Positions 6,559-6,969 of a DNA stretch of 6,969 bases are shown piece after piece. Source of the DNA: an uncultured Oscillibacter sp. (GTDB lineage: Bacteria > Bacillota > Clostridia > Oscillospirales > Oscillospiraceae); the NCBI GenBank assembly GCA_905236835.1, contig CAJOQY010000280.1, positions 1-6,969 of the forward strand. Direction: 5' to 3'. How positions within the stretch are numbered: the stretch's first letter is position 1; each line of letters begins with the position of its first letter. Under the pieces are notes generated by a model, which searched no databases, was not told the DNA's origin, and saw nothing but the letters and a program-made list of their open reading frames with translations. The translations under genes and the position numbers were made by a program.

Positions 6559-6569
6559 CGATGAGATAA

Positions 6570-6969
6570 ATGGATACGGCATATTATGATTTACGGGATA
6601 CGAAAATCCGCCGTCAAGAATTGGAAGGCAAAATCAGCGCGGCGGCGAAATTATTAAGAGACGGCGCGTTGGTCGCCCTGCCCACGGAGACGGTATACGG
6701 ATTAGGCGCGAACGGACTGGATGAAAACGCCGTCAAGCGTATTTTTGAAGCGAAAGGCCGCCCGCAGGATAACCCGTTGATATTGCATATCACAGGCCCG
6801 CAGTGGCTGCCGCGCTATTGCCGGGACATTCCGCCTCTGGCGTATGTGCTGGCGCGCAGATTCTGGCCGGGGCCTTTGACGATGATATTAAAACGCAAAT
6901 CCTGCGTGCCGGATGTCGTGACGGCGGGACTGGATACTGTAGCGGTACGGTGTCCGAACAATCCGGCCA
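6570..6969 (+). CDS. tsaC: L-threonylcarbamoyladenylate synthase, 3'-truncated by window edge
   Basis: TsaC/Sua5/YrdC-family enzyme that makes threonylcarbamoyl-AMP from threonine, bicarbonate and ATP, the first step of t6A formation at position 37 of ANN-decoding tRNAs. The frame runs from ATG 6570 to the window end, giving 133 residues without a stop. Visible motifs are LVALPTETVYGLGAN (34-48), the basic KGRPQDNPLILHI block (62-74), FWPGPLTMILKR (98-109) and VTAGLDTVAVRCP (117-129), all characteristic of the YrdC fold and its substrate cleft. The rest of the domain, and the Sua5-type C-terminal domain if there is one, lie beyond the window, so TsaC versus Sua5 cannot be decided; the name tsaC is used for the shared activity. 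In Firmicutes this gene often lies a few genes downstream of prfA, as here. Confidence 0.93.
   Translation, partial: MDTAYYDLRDTKIRRQELEGKISAAAKLLRDGALVALPTETVYGLGANGLDENAVKRIFEAKGRPQDNPLILHITGPQWLPRYCRDIPPLAYVLARRFWPGPLTMILKRKSCVPDVVTAGLDTVAVRCPNNPA

Larger units (their letters stand above)
6334..6569. other. AT-rich intergenic region between prfA and tsaC
   Basis: A 236-bp stretch with no convincing gene. From 5' to 3' it holds an A/T run after the prfA stop, a 7-bp inverted pair enclosing five 11-bp tandem repeats, a small dyad GAATCTCGATTC (6433-6444), a perfect TATAAT (6450-6455), a reverse-oriented copy of the repeat core (6457-6463), a 14-bp palindrome, an A-rich run, and a short GC-rich stretch leading to the tsaC ribosome binding site. 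I see no GC-rich hairpin followed by a T-run, so no clear terminator for prfA. Confidence 0.7.

Noticed and set aside
6483..6569. 28-codon frame (MIYHIACRKDR...) whose stop touches the tsaC ATG
   Set aside because: It is Lys/Arg-rich but has no ribosome binding site and starts inside the palindrome. A leader peptide cannot be excluded but has no positive support.

Overview
The window reads as a chromosomal housekeeping segment from a member of the Bacillota, most likely class Clostridia. This rests on three things: the D-Ala-D-Ala ligase has the long insert and 'FGPGVLDLC..ADLVFLALHG' stretch that I associate with clostridial Ddl proteins; the ddl-murF and prfA...tsaC neighbourhoods are typical of Firmicutes; and base use is moderate in GC with strong GCG (Ala) preference beside AT-rich Leu/Ile/Asn codons. 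The placement is inference from family knowledge, not from a marker gene. All six genes lie on the + strand, and I see no mobile element, CRISPR array, tRNA or rRNA.

Layout. (1) 2-1012: 3' part of ddl, cut at its 5' end by the window edge, followed after 3 bp by (2) murF, 1016-2410. Together they make D-Ala-D-Ala and attach it to the peptidoglycan precursor. (3) 2411-2470: a short spacer carrying a good sigma-A-type promoter whose -10 box ends 5 bp before the next start codon. (4) 2471-4420: a two-domain ABC-F ATPase with a C-terminal basic linker and coiled coil. (5) 4398-4452: an imperfect 30-bp-period direct repeat spanning its stop codon and the start of (6) 4450-5241, a membrane-anchored DUF218/YdcF-like protein. 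(7) 5272-6333: prfA, peptide chain release factor 1. (8) 6334-6569: a 236-bp AT-rich gap with five tandem 11-bp repeats, a 14-bp perfect palindrome and other small dyads. (9) 6570 to the window end: the 5' part of tsaC, which starts the t6A tRNA modification pathway.

The genes fall into two functional groups: cell-wall precursor synthesis (ddl, murF, and possibly the YdcF-like membrane protein) and translation (the ABC-F protein, RF1, TsaC). Short gaps suggest a ddl-murF unit and an ABC-F / YdcF-like / prfA unit, with tsaC separated by the repeat-bearing gap. No new multi-gene system is apparent. The unusual features are the leaderless-looking ABC-F start, the duplicated stop/start junction at 4398-4452, and the 11-bp repeat array between prfA and tsaC.
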